DNA from: an uncultured Bacteroidales bacterium
Lineage (GTDB): Bacteria > Bacteroidota > Bacteroidia > Bacteroidales > G3-4614
Reading direction: 5' to 3'
Assembly (NCBI GenBank): GCA_949297125.1
Contig: CASFRS010000026.1
Location: forward strand, 1 to 64,000
DNA length: 64,000 nucleotides
Shown piece after piece: positions 34,564 to 42,558 of this stretch. A model generated the notes under the pieces. That model made no database searches, was not told the origin of the DNA, and worked only from the letters and a program-made list of their open reading frames with translations. Made by a program: the position numbers and the translations under genes. Numbering within the stretch: position 1 is the first letter of the stretch; every line of letters begins with the position of its first letter.

Positions 34564-35049
34564 ATGGCAACGAAAGACCTTTCAAATTACGACAAGGATT
34601 CCCTTCCCGACGCTTCTTGCCTGAGGATTGCGATAATAAGCTCGGAGTGGAATTCGGAAATCACGGAAAACCTGCTGAAAGGCGCCCACTCCACGTTGGT
34701 AGAGAACGGCGTAAAACCCGAAAACATTTTTGTAGAACATGTTCCGGGGGCTTTTGAACTTACCTACGGCGCACGCAGGGCGGCTCTCCACTACAGACCC
34801 GATGCCGTTATCGTTCTCGGCAGCGTGGTACGCGGCGGGACCCCGCATTTTGAATATGTGTGCGAAGGGGTTACCTACGGTGTGGCATCGCTGAACGCTT
34901 CGCTGGATATTCCCGTAATCTTCGGCGTACTCACCACCGACGACATGAAACAGGCGCACGACCGCGCCGGAGGAATTCTCGGCAACAAAGGGGACGAAGC
35001 GGCCGTAACAGCCATAAAAATGGCGGTATTGGCGGCAAAACTCCGATAG
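34564..35049 (+). CDS. ribH: 6,7-dimethyl-8-ribityllumazine synthase
   Basis: This 161-residue enzyme condenses the pyrimidine and butanone phosphate precursors of riboflavin and assembles as a capsid-like oligomer. It shows the family motifs RIAIISSEWNSEI, VPGAFELTYGARR, VIVLGSVVRGGTPHFEYV (with the catalytic His) and GVLTTDDMKQAHDRAGG. Length is normal. No FMN riboswitch is visible in the 100-nt gap upstream, which holds only a weak AAGGCTTC/GAAGCCTT hairpin. The other rib genes are elsewhere. Confidence 0.96.
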   Translation: MATKDLSNYDKDSLPDASCLRIAIISSEWNSEITENLLKGAHSTLVENGVKPENIFVEHVPGAFELTYGARRAALHYRPDAVIVLGSVVRGGTPHFEYVCEGVTYGVASLNASLDIPVIFGVLTTDDMKQAHDRAGGILGNKGDEAAVTAIKMAVLAAKLR

Positions 35050-35063
35050 AATTGTTTTTTCGC

Positions 35064-35093
35064 TTGTATTTTGTGTACAAATACGTAACTTTG
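35064..35093 (+). promoter_or_regulatory. Promoter of the ferredoxin gene
   Basis: TTG (35064-35066), 19 nt, then a perfect TAACTTTG (35086-35093). A perfect 12-bp palindrome ATTAGTACTAAT (35101-35112) lies right at the expected transcription start and could be an operator. Confidence 0.75.
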
Positions 35094-35128
35094 CACCCGT
35101 ATTAGTACTAATTTAAATTTTACACAAA

Positions 35129-35296
35129 ATGGCTTACGTAATAACTGAAGACTGCGTTGCATGTGGAACATGTGCAGGAGAATGCCCGGTAGAGGCTATA
35201 TCGGAAGGCGATATCTACAAGATAGACGCCGACAAGTGCATCAGCTGCGGCAGCTGCGCCGCTGCATGCCCCACAGGAGCAATCATCGAGGGATAA
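35129..35296 (+). CDS. 2[4Fe-4S] ferredoxin
   Basis: This 55-residue clostridial-type ferredoxin starts MAYVITEDCVACGTCAGECP. It carries two complete cluster motifs: C9-x2-C12-x2-C15-x3-C19-P, and C37-x2-C40-x2-C43-x3-C47-P. It is an electron carrier for pyruvate:ferredoxin oxidoreductase and related anaerobic enzymes. It is expressed alone, from its own strong promoter to a clear terminator at 35330-35367. Confidence 0.96.
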   Translation: MAYVITEDCVACGTCAGECPVEAISEGDIYKIDADKCISCGSCAAACPTGAIIEG

Positions 35297-35329
35297 CCTC
35301 GGCGCAGCCGGTTTCGACCGACAACACAC

Positions 35330-35367
35330 ATACAGGATGTGCAGAGTGCATGTCCTGTATTTTTTTG
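35330..35367 (+). terminator. Terminator after the ferredoxin gene
   Basis: TACAGGA (35331-35337) pairs with TCCTGTA at the 3' side, with a small internal loop and an inner TGCA stem. The stem is followed by a run of seven T. Confidence 0.85.
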
Positions 35368-35440
35368 CTCTTGGACAAAGGCTTGCAACGGCAGTGAACA
35401 GTGCGGGCGGAAAGGTTGTTTTCCCTTCAAAAGAATAGTT

Positions 35441-36766
35441 ATGGAAGTCTCGCATCCACTGGCGGAAAAACTCGAATCCTATATCGGCTTCATGCTCCGC
35501 CGGGCTGGGGTTGAATCGGGCAAGGCCGACAGGATGGAAGGGTGGCTCTATGTCCTGGCAATCATACTGCTGGCTTTTGCCGTTGCTTTTGTTCTTCGCC
35601 TTACGCTGCACTGCATGCTGGTATCGTATGCCGGGAAACGCGGCAACAGGACTGTCAGGACGCTGATAGAGCACAAAGTGTTCGCCCGCGCCACACACAT
35701 GCTGCCGCCCCTTATAATGATACCCCTTATACCACTGGCCTACGGCAAATACCCGCAGTTCATAGAAAATGCGGAAAAGGCCTGCTGGCTCTATTTTGCC
35801 GTATCGGCAACGGTTTACGGAAATTTTTTCATCTCCTCCCTGTGGCGCATCCTGTCGGCAAGCGAAGCCGGCCGCACCCGCCCGCTACACGGCATACTGC
35901 AACTTTTACGCGGCATAATCACCGGTATGGGGACAATAGTAACGGCCTCCATTCTCCTGGACAAGTCGCCTATGAAGCTAATTACCGGCCTGGGGGCTTT
36001 TGCCGCAGTGCTGATGCTTGTTTTCAAGGACAGCATAACGGGATTCGTATCGGGGGTGCAGCTGTCGCAGAACGATATGATAAGGAAGGGCGACTGGATA
36101 AATACCGCCGACGGGAAAATAAACGGGCACGTACTGGATATTACGCTGAACACGGTAAAAATCCGGAATTTCGACAATACGCTCCTTACCCTCCCGCCCT
36201 ATTCGCTCATATCGCAACCGGTACAGAACTGGCGCGGTATGGAAGAATCGGGCGGACGCAGGATAAAGTTCAGCGTGGACGTGGATACCGATTCCATAAC
36301 GGCAATGACCCCGGAACTTTTCTCGTCGCTTGGGAATATAGGGCCTCTGAAACGGTTCATGGACGAAAACGGATTATCGCCGGACACGGCCTCGCCCGAC
36401 TACGGCATGAAAGGGTGGGGTGCGGGCGGCATATACGGTTCTACGGCCACGAACCTCGGCCTGTTCAGGGCATACATTTCGCTTTACCTTACGGACAACC
36501 CGTACATAAACCGCGAACTTATGATAATGACACGGCTGCTGCACCCCTCCGACAACGGCGTTCCCCTGGAGATATACTGTTTCTCGGCCGACAAGGCATG
36601 GAAAGAGTACGAAGCCGTAAAGTCGGAGATTATGGAGAGGGTATTCTCGTCGGCGGCGCTCTTCAACCTGAGGCTTTACCAGAATGCTTCCGGCATAGAT
36701 TATCTGGCCGCCGCATATATTACGGCAGGGAAAGAGGTTCCTGACTCGCTGAACTGCAACATATAA
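35441..36766 (+). CDS. MscS-family mechanosensitive channel
   Basis: This 441-residue inner-membrane protein has five hydrophobic helices in the N-terminal 170 residues and a pore-lining helix LITGLGAFAAVLMLVFKDSI with the small-residue pattern of MscS. The beta domain follows (GVQLSQNDMIRKGDWINTADGKINGHV). The C-terminal part, about residues 270-430, resembles the YbdG/MscM branch. It should release solutes on osmotic down-shock. The start at 35441 (MEVSHPLAEKLESYIG) is preferred over 35339, which lies inside the ferredoxin terminator. Confidence 0.88.
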   Translation: MEVSHPLAEKLESYIGFMLRRAGVESGKADRMEGWLYVLAIILLAFAVAFVLRLTLHCMLVSYAGKRGNRTVRTLIEHKVFARATHMLPPLIMIPLIPLAYGKYPQFIENAEKACWLYFAVSATVYGNFFISSLWRILSASEAGRTRPLHGILQLLRGIITGMGTIVTASILLDKSPMKLITGLGAFAAVLMLVFKDSITGFVSGVQLSQNDMIRKGDWINTADGKINGHVLDITLNTVKIRNFDNTLLTLPPYSLISQPVQNWRGMEESGGRRIKFSVDVDTDSITAMTPELFSSLGNIGPLKRFMDENGLSPDTASPDYGMKGWGAGGIYGSTATNLGLFRAYISLYLTDNPYINRELMIMTRLLHPSDNGVPLEIYCFSADKAWKEYEAVKSEIMERVFSSAALFNLRLYQNASGIDYLAAAYITAGKEVPDSLNCNI

Positions 36767-36932
36767 ACGCCGCGGCAACGGGCAGTATGCCACGTCCGGG
36801 GCGGCAAGGCGGGAGACCCGGAAAACCCGGAAAACATACCGTCCTTAACGCGCCTCCTTGATGTCGGCAACAGGTATCGCTTCACCTGTCCCGCCCTCCG
36901 CCGGAGGGGCAGGGATGCGGTGCAAATAAAAA

Positions 36933-36962
36933 CGGTACAGGAAACTGCCGTATCCTGTACCG
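36933..36962 (-). terminator. Terminator of the minus-strand beta-barrel gene
   Basis: A perfect 10-bp stem (CGGTACAGGA, 36933-36942, with 36953-36962) has a 10-nt loop. In the minus direction it is followed by TTTTTATTTG. The rest of the 36767-37048 gap shows no other feature. Confidence 0.8.
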
Positions 36963-37048
36963 CCCTTACGGATAATTTTATACTTGTCCTGTTTTCTGTT
37001 TTAACTGTACGAAAGATTCGAGGTTATGTATAAAAACGTTGCCGCCTG

Positions 37049-37894
37049 TTAGAAGTCGTATCCTACCGATATGGAGAACGACGAGTTGCGCATCGACTTG
37101 TCGAACTGCACGTCGCCCGGATTCCCTGCATTTATCTTGTTGAACATGTCTTCGTTGAGCATGTTTACGAACCCTACGTTGTATTTTGCCCCGAATACAA
37201 TGTTCTTGTAGTTTACTGCCAGACCTATGTCCCAACCTACATCGAAACGGTTGAATTCAGAGTATTCCTCTATCTCTGTCAGGTAGCTACCGGTAGGATC
37301 GGAAGCATAATGATTCTGTTTACGCAGAGGGTCGTTGATTGTCTTATTAGTCTCCGACCATCCCGACAAAAGGGGCTGGGATGCATCAAAAGTATATGTT
37401 TCGGTATCTATCTGACGGGCTGCCAGGGCTACGGCCAGATAAGGTCCGGTATTTACCTGAAGCTGGCATTTGTCGAAGTTGATTCGGAACGATGCAAGGA
37501 TAGGTATTCTCAAATAGTGCCCTCTGGCAATGGTCTTGAATTTCCATTCGGAGTATCCCTGCGAAGCGAGGTCGTTCTGGTCGGTAATATCAAGGGTCGC
37601 CTTGCTTGAAAGCATTGCATATTCCAAACCGGGCTGAATGTACAGCCAGTCGTTTATGCGGGTATTGAATACTACGCCGAAGCTTATACCGGCACCCGCC
37701 TTGGAATCGTACGGATTTAAGGGAGCTACACCCGAAGGATTGTAGTTCATAATGTCGGAAAGGCCGGTCAACCCGCCGATAGTTACTCCGGCACGAACTC
37801 CCACTGAAAGTTTCTTCTCGTTGATATCCTGCAACTGCGCCATTGCCGGCATTGCCATTGCAGCAACGAGAACTGCCAAAATAGTCTTTTTCAT
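37049..37894 (-). CDS. PorT-like outer-membrane beta-barrel protein
   Basis: This 281-residue protein begins MKKTILAVLVAAMAMPAMAQ, a signal peptide. Strands of a single barrel follow, including LSVGVRAGVTIGGLTG, GISFGVVFNTRINDWLYIQPGLEYAM, YLRIPILASFRINF and VNTGPYLAVALAA. The end SISVGYDF closes with Phe. The GVRAGVTIGGLTG and IQPGLEY segments are typical of the OMP_b-brl_2/PorT group. It is not PorT of the T9SS in a strict sense. It is transcribed alone; upstream (37895-38470) lies a 576-nt non-coding region with two palindromes. Confidence 0.72.
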   Translation of the reverse strand: MKKTILAVLVAAMAMPAMAQLQDINEKKLSVGVRAGVTIGGLTGLSDIMNYNPSGVAPLNPYDSKAGAGISFGVVFNTRINDWLYIQPGLEYAMLSSKATLDITDQNDLASQGYSEWKFKTIARGHYLRIPILASFRINFDKCQLQVNTGPYLAVALAARQIDTETYTFDASQPLLSGWSETNKTINDPLRKQNHYASDPTGSYLTEIEEYSEFNRFDVGWDIGLAVNYKNIVFGAKYNVGFVNMLNEDMFNKINAGNPGDVQFDKSMRNSSFSISVGYDF

Positions 37895-38033
37895 AAAATT
37901 CCTTTTTAATTAAACATATCTGTTTTTTTCGTACAGCCTCTACACTCGCGCCACGCCATATCTTGCCGGCCATATAAACGGCTGATGTAAAAGGCTTTCC
38001 CTTTGCCTTTTACCGCAGGCAAGAATCCGGGAA

Positions 38034-38058
38034 ATGTATCTCTTATTAAGAGAAACAT
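38034..38058. repeat. Palindrome, half-site TCTCTTA, copy A
   Basis: A 12-nt arm (38034-38045, ATGTATCTCTTA) faces its complement (38047-38058, TAAGAGAAACAT) across one central base, with a single mismatch. It shares the core TCTCTTA-n-TAAGAGA with copy B 150 nt downstream. Confidence 0.75.
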
Positions 38059-38209
38059 TATGGAGTACTAATATATGCAACAATTTAATAATGACAAACT
38101 TTTTTACGGATAAAATCCGATACAGATGCGCCGGATACCCCGACCTGCAAGGCATTTTCGGTTTCTACCGCAATTATCTTCCTGTATATCTTGGCAATAC
38201 GGTTTACCT

Positions 38210-38230
38210 GTTTCTCTTAATAAGAGAAAC
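38210..38230. repeat. Palindrome, half-site GTTTCTCTTA, copy B
   Basis: GTTTCTCTTA (38210-38219) and its perfect complement TAAGAGAAAC (38221-38230) flank a single central A. A perfect 10+10 palindrome with an odd centre is a common form of a dimeric repressor site, but a mobile palindromic repeat is equally possible. Confidence 0.8.
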
Positions 38231-38366
38231 ACAACCGGGCCGGGAGAAGCAACCGGCGATATAATGCGTGGGCAAGCCGGTTGGCGATGCAGGCAGCTGC
38301 GGCAAAGGGGGGTACGGATACAGGCCAATATCCCGGCCCGGCATAAAGGGATACCCATACAATCTT

Positions 38367-38376
38367 CCCCCCCCCC
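38367..38376 (+). repeat. Ten-C homopolymer tract
   Basis: A run of ten C lies 95 nt before the DUF2156 gene and about 60 nt before its likely -7 box. Tracts of this length can slip during replication. Confidence 0.8.
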
Positions 38377-38470
38377 GTTTCGGGATACGGATCTGGTTCC
38401 GTTCAGTTTTTTTCTTTTCCGGGCGGAGTTATTTAGTTATGTTTGCATCCCGTAACCAATTCACGAACGT

Positions 38471-40027
38471 ATGCTCCCTTTCAGACCCGTAACACTCTCC
38501 GACAAACCCCTTTTTGAGAAATATGCGTACCGCTTCGGCGGAAAGAACTGCGATATGGCCTTTGCCAACATATTCTGCTGGGCTTCATTTTACGGTAACG
38601 AGATTTGCGAAACGGAAGGGTTTCTGCTTGTCCGCCTGCTGATTGACGGCAGGAGAAAGAGAGGATACCTCGAACCTCTCGGCGAAGGGGATACGGAGAA
38701 GGTCATAAGGTTGCTGGCAGCCGATGCGGCAGAGGCCGGAGAACCGCTGCGGCTCCAAAGCCTTTCGCAGAGTTTCGCCGATGCCCTGTCGCGAATGGGA
38801 ACAGGCAATTCGCTTTTCATTTTCGAGAACAGGGATTTTTCCGATTACATCTACCCGGCTGAATCGCTGCGGAAACTGAGCGGGAAAAAACTGCAACCGA
38901 AACGGAACCATATAAACCAGTTCATCAGGACGTACGAATACCGGTACGAAGCCCTGTCATCGGGGCATCGGGAGGAAGTCTTCGCACTCCTCCGGAAATG
39001 GAGGGAGGGGAAGCATGCCGACAACCGCTCGCTGGATGTGGAAGAGGAGGTTATTCGGCTCGGCATGGAGAACTTCGACGCGCTCGGCCTGAGCGGCGGC
39101 GCACTCTATGTCGGGGGGAGAATGATTGCCTTTACCTACGGCTCGCCTGTCAGCGACGACACATTCTGTATCCATATAGAAAAGGCCGATACGGAGTTCG
39201 AGAGCGCGTTTCCGATGATAAACCGGCTTTTCGTCGGTTCGCTTCCGGAAAAATACACCTGGATAAACCGCGAGGAGGACCTCGGGCTGAAAGGGTTGAG
39301 AAATTCCAAACTGTCGTATCACCCGGAAGAACTGTATAAAAAGTTTTACGCCATAGACCGCAACAGCACCGAAATGGTTATCTGGCGTTTCCTTGAAAAC
39401 GGGTTCAATGCCGATGCCTCGAACATAGCCTCCTACATATCGGCATTCTACGAAAAGGAGAATGTCTACATACGCAACGAGGGAGGGACGCCTGCCGCAG
39501 CCATTTTCATACACAGGCTGACGTATGAATACGGCTCTATACCGTATATCTGCGCAGTTACCGTAATGCCGCAGTTCAAGAAACGCGGGCTGGGGATAGG
39601 CATGGTGAAGCAGGCCTTGAAAGAGATGTTCCGTGCCGGGGAGGCGGTTGTCATGTCGAGGATAAACTGCAACCGCCTGAAAAACCTGGCTTCATCGCTG
39701 GGCTTCACCTGCGCGGGAGAGGTTTCGGAACAGGGGGAGATTTCGGTGGATTACCCTTTTATCTGGTGGGAGGGGAATGAAGATAAAGAGAGCATATTCA
39801 GGATTGTAAACGCAAAAGAATACCTGCAACGGTATGCAGGATATTTCCCCGATACCGAAGCGGAAATAGTGCTGCATGACGATATTGTAGAGGAAAACTG
39901 CGGACGCTATGCGGTTTCCGCCGGCAGCGTTGCTTTTACGCCGTGCAGCGGCGAAGGGGGTATGTCGCCTGACGCCCTTTTCAGACTGATGCCGCTTGCC
40001 GGGAAGGAGTTCGTTTTCGAAAAATAG
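38471..40027 (+). CDS. DUF2156 protein fused to a GNAT acetyltransferase domain
   Basis: This 518-residue cytoplasmic protein has two parts. Residues 1 to about 295 match DUF2156, the C-terminal domain of phosphatidylglycerol lysyltransferases, itself a double GNAT fold (FRPVTLSDKPLFEKYAYRFG, KKLQPKRNHINQFIRTY, NREEDLGLKGLRNSKLSYHP). Residues of about 300 to 450 form another GNAT domain with the acetyl-CoA loop VMPQFKKRGLGIGMVKQALK. There are no membrane helices, so it is unlikely to be a lipid flippase-synthase as in Firmicutes. An aminoacyl or acetyl transfer reaction is likely; the substrate is unknown. The GNAT gene at 40035 follows after 7 nt. Confidence 0.75.
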   Translation: MLPFRPVTLSDKPLFEKYAYRFGGKNCDMAFANIFCWASFYGNEICETEGFLLVRLLIDGRRKRGYLEPLGEGDTEKVIRLLAADAAEAGEPLRLQSLSQSFADALSRMGTGNSLFIFENRDFSDYIYPAESLRKLSGKKLQPKRNHINQFIRTYEYRYEALSSGHREEVFALLRKWREGKHADNRSLDVEEEVIRLGMENFDALGLSGGALYVGGRMIAFTYGSPVSDDTFCIHIEKADTEFESAFPMINRLFVGSLPEKYTWINREEDLGLKGLRNSKLSYHPEELYKKFYAIDRNSTEMVIWRFLENGFNADASNIASYISAFYEKENVYIRNEGGTPAAAIFIHRLTYEYGSIPYICAVTVMPQFKKRGLGIGMVKQALKEMFRAGEAVVMSRINCNRLKNLASSLGFTCAGEVSEQGEISVDYPFIWWEGNEDKESIFRIVNAKEYLQRYAGYFPDTEAEIVLHDDIVEENCGRYAVSAGSVAFTPCSGEGGMSPDALFRLMPLAGKEFVFEK

Positions 40028-40034
40028 GAGAGGT

Positions 40035-40727
40035 ATGGAGCATTGCAGGGAAAATGGGACGGACGGCATGATGCGACTGTGGCGCGAATGTTTCGGCGAT
40101 GACGAGGCGTACGTGCGCGAATATCTGCAAAAGTGGAGGCCGCTGGGAAAATCGTTTGTAAGAGAGGCGGACGGGGAGACAGTATCGGCGGCCGATGTCC
40201 ACATGTTCAACAGCTGCGGAATAGATGTTGCCTATATCTTCGGGGTTATGACCGACAGGCGATACAGGGGCGCGGGGCTTGCCTCGTCGCTTGTTTCCGA
40301 GATACTGAGAAGTACCCGGAGGGACGGGTGTTGCCTGGCAATGCTCATTGCCGGGGACGACAACCTTGCGGAGTGGTACAGGGGGTTCGGCTTTTCTTCG
40401 CGGTTTGCCGAACCCGCAACGCTGGTATCGCCCGACGGCAGTTTCGACTTCGGGACGGGGTGCTCGGAAATGAACAAGTTGCAATACCGTATTACCGATG
40501 TGCCCCGCTACCTTGCCATATATTCCGCAAGGATTAACCCTGCGCCTTCCGGGTTTTGCGTTACCGACCCTGTGATAGAGGAGAACAACGGCGTGTTTTC
40601 CGTTGCCGGCGGAAAGGTTGTCCGCTGTACGCACAAGGGGGCGGGACAGCAGGTAACGGTATCGCAGCTCGCCGACCTATGCCCTCCCGGCTTGTCGCAT
40701 TTTTCGTATGTCGGCAGGAGAGGCTGA
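40035..40727 (+). CDS. GNAT-family N-acetyltransferase
   Basis: This 230-residue protein has the acetyl-CoA binding segment VMTDRRYRGAGLASSLVSEIL (about residues 72-92) and a following LIAGDDNLAEWYRGFGF, the end of the GNAT core. A C-terminal extension of about 90 residues resembles the sterol-carrier-like tail of Eis-type enzymes. The start at 40035 lies 7 nt after the DUF2156 stop. The two genes are often neighbours in Bacteroidetes (from memory), which suggests a shared substrate. Confidence 0.8.
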   Translation: MEHCRENGTDGMMRLWRECFGDDEAYVREYLQKWRPLGKSFVREADGETVSAADVHMFNSCGIDVAYIFGVMTDRRYRGAGLASSLVSEILRSTRRDGCCLAMLIAGDDNLAEWYRGFGFSSRFAEPATLVSPDGSFDFGTGCSEMNKLQYRITDVPRYLAIYSARINPAPSGFCVTDPVIEENNGVFSVAGGKVVRCTHKGAGQQVTVSQLADLCPPGLSHFSYVGRRG

Positions 40728-40811
40728 TTCCGCAATATACGGCAGTTTCTCGCCGCAGGCGTATCCATGCAAGGGAAGACGGCGGCAAACCGTTTATTTC
40801 AGGGTATGAAC

Positions 40812-40852
40812 AGAAAACGGTCTGACCGGAACAAATCCGGTCAGACCGTTTT
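40812..40852. terminator. Bidirectional terminator between GNAT and OmpA genes
   Basis: A perfect 17-bp stem (40814-40830 with 40836-40852, AAAACGGTCTGACCGGA) has a 5-nt loop and ends in TTTT on both strands. Confidence 0.9.
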
Positions 40853-40868
40853 CCATTGGGGTTATCGC

Positions 40869-42149
40869 TTACTTGCAGTCGTACTGGTTGATAAGTATTG
40901 CGCGCGGCGAGATTCCCTTGCCGGGCTTGCCGTCGTTCGTTGCCTTCTTGAGGATGTTGGGGCTTACCCCGCAATCCTGGAGCACCTTTATGGCTGCATC
41001 GGCGCGCTGGTTGCGCAAACGGTCATTCAAGGCTTTCGAGCCGGTAGAGTTATCGGCATAGCCGCATATCTCGTACTGACAGTTGGGGCTTTGCTTTATC
41101 TGCTCTGCTATATCGACAAGTTTGTTCTTGTCGGAAGCGGATATTTTTGCCGACCCGTTGGCAAACTCCACATACCCGAGCATGGTACGCGGCATGTCCT
41201 TCAATTCGGTCTTGGTTACCACAACGGTATCGCGGACAAGTGTCGGGTTCTTCTTGAGGTATTCTATGCTGTCGCGCAGGGCCTCGTTCTCGTCGTCAAC
41301 CTTGGCCTTGGCTGCCTGCAGTTCCTTGTACTTGGCGTAGCATGCCGCCGACTCGGCGGTATCCTTTATTATCCACGGGCGGTACTGGGTGCATTTGCGG
41401 GGTTTGAAATTGTAGGTGAACCCTATTCCCAACGATGCGGTAAAGTCGCCCGCACGGTATTGCATCCCGTTGTCGATAGTAGCCAACTGACCGTCGAAGT
41501 CGTTTCCTACCCAACCGCCTTTTATGTCGATATTGATGTCGCAGGCCTCGCTTACGCGGAATTTCTGTATTATGCCTATGTTAAGCGTGGGGGCATAGTA
41601 TACATGCTTGCCATAGCCTATGTCGCCGTGCCAGTAGTCGGGCTTTACCTTGTTTCCGCTGTTTACCATGAAACCGCCGCCTACCTGGAATATTATGTCG
41701 TACAACCTGTCGGGCTTGACGTTACCCATAAGGTTCATCATGCTGAAAAAGATGTCTACGTTGGGATTGAACGCGAAGAACTTCTGGACGTACACCCCGT
41801 CAAGGTCGTACCTCAAGCGGCTCATGTCCCAGATATTTCCCCTTATGAAGTTCCCGCTGAGGTCATATGCGGCCCCTTTGTACTGCATAAAGTCCAACCC
41901 GAACTTGAAACCCATCCACGGCGTAATCCACTTACCCGCATATATCGCCCCGCCGGGAGCTATGCGATCCTTGAACTTGACCAGGTTGTCCTGCTGTCCC
42001 ATATAAACGTTGCCGTTTATACTGAAGTCCATAAACCAATTGTTCTTGGCCCGCTCAACGATATAGCTCTTCTTCTCGCAGAATTTCTCCTGAGCGGTTG
42101 CTCCTGCCGCGAATACTGCGAGCAGGGCCAATAAAAACACCTTTCTCAT
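40869..42149 (-). CDS. OmpA-family outer-membrane protein
   Basis: This 426-residue protein has a signal peptide (MRKVFLLALLAVFAAGATAQ) and a beta-barrel of about 260 residues. A short coiled linker (KELQAAKAKVDDENEALRDS) leads to a C-terminal OmpA domain that binds peptidoglycan (VEFANGSAKISASDKNKLVD, then the NxxLSxxRA-like segment KALNDRLRNQRADAAIKVL). It ties the outer membrane to the wall and is usually among the most abundant envelope proteins of Bacteroidetes. It is transcribed alone, with a TATCTTTA-like -7 box at 42247-42254 on the minus strand. Confidence 0.9.
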   Translation of the reverse strand: MRKVFLLALLAVFAAGATAQEKFCEKKSYIVERAKNNWFMDFSINGNVYMGQQDNLVKFKDRIAPGGAIYAGKWITPWMGFKFGLDFMQYKGAAYDLSGNFIRGNIWDMSRLRYDLDGVYVQKFFAFNPNVDIFFSMMNLMGNVKPDRLYDIIFQVGGGFMVNSGNKVKPDYWHGDIGYGKHVYYAPTLNIGIIQKFRVSEACDINIDIKGGWVGNDFDGQLATIDNGMQYRAGDFTASLGIGFTYNFKPRKCTQYRPWIIKDTAESAACYAKYKELQAAKAKVDDENEALRDSIEYLKKNPTLVRDTVVVTKTELKDMPRTMLGYVEFANGSAKISASDKNKLVDIAEQIKQSPNCQYEICGYADNSTGSKALNDRLRNQRADAAIKVLQDCGVSPNILKKATNDGKPGKGISPRAILINQYDCK

Positions 42150-42558
42150 AATTCCTGTTTTTTTCGTTTAACAATAACAGCTCTTCCACCCCTCTCGCCG
42201 GAAGGGTTTCAGTTCTTCATGCGCCTTATAATTACATATATGTTCGTAAAGATATGTTTTTTTACATAAATAAAAAAATACACATGTAAATTTTTAAAGG
42301 CATTTATTAAAATATTATTTAAAAACCATCCGGAAAGGGTGGAGACCCTGCCCCCTTATACCATATAGCTTGCATATCGCTCCTTTAGCATTGGACGGGG
42401 CCTGCAGCCGATAATGCGCTTGCGTCCCTTCTCCCTTTCGCGGGTATTTTATCAGGCATATCCGGTTGCAGCTGCACCGATTTTTCTTATATTGCACCCG
42501 GTTTAAACAGCCAGCATACGGCTGTACCGGTTGCCATTCCCTTACAAACAGACTGTTT
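42150..42558. other. AT-rich non-coding region between divergent genes
   Basis: This region holds the promoter of the OmpA gene and, on the plus strand, a TTG (42466-42468) followed after about 19 nt by TATATTG (42488-42494) that may drive the sialidase-like gene. Beyond these weak promoter matches I see no RNA gene or repeat. Confidence 0.45.

Larger units (their letters stand above)
37895..38470. other. 576-nt non-coding region between divergent genes
   Basis: No credible gene is present. The region contains two copies of a long palindrome (38034-38058 and 38210-38230), a run of ten C (38367-38376), and a TATGTTTG -7 box at 38438-38445 that probably serves the gene at 38471. An open frame of 76 codons at 38034 starts inside one palindrome, ends after the other and has no recognisable features. 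Confidence 0.6.

Noticed and set aside
38034..38264. Open frame of 76 codons between the palindromes
   Set aside because: Start and part of the end lie in the palindromes, there is no ribosome site or promoter, and the translation shows no family or signal features.
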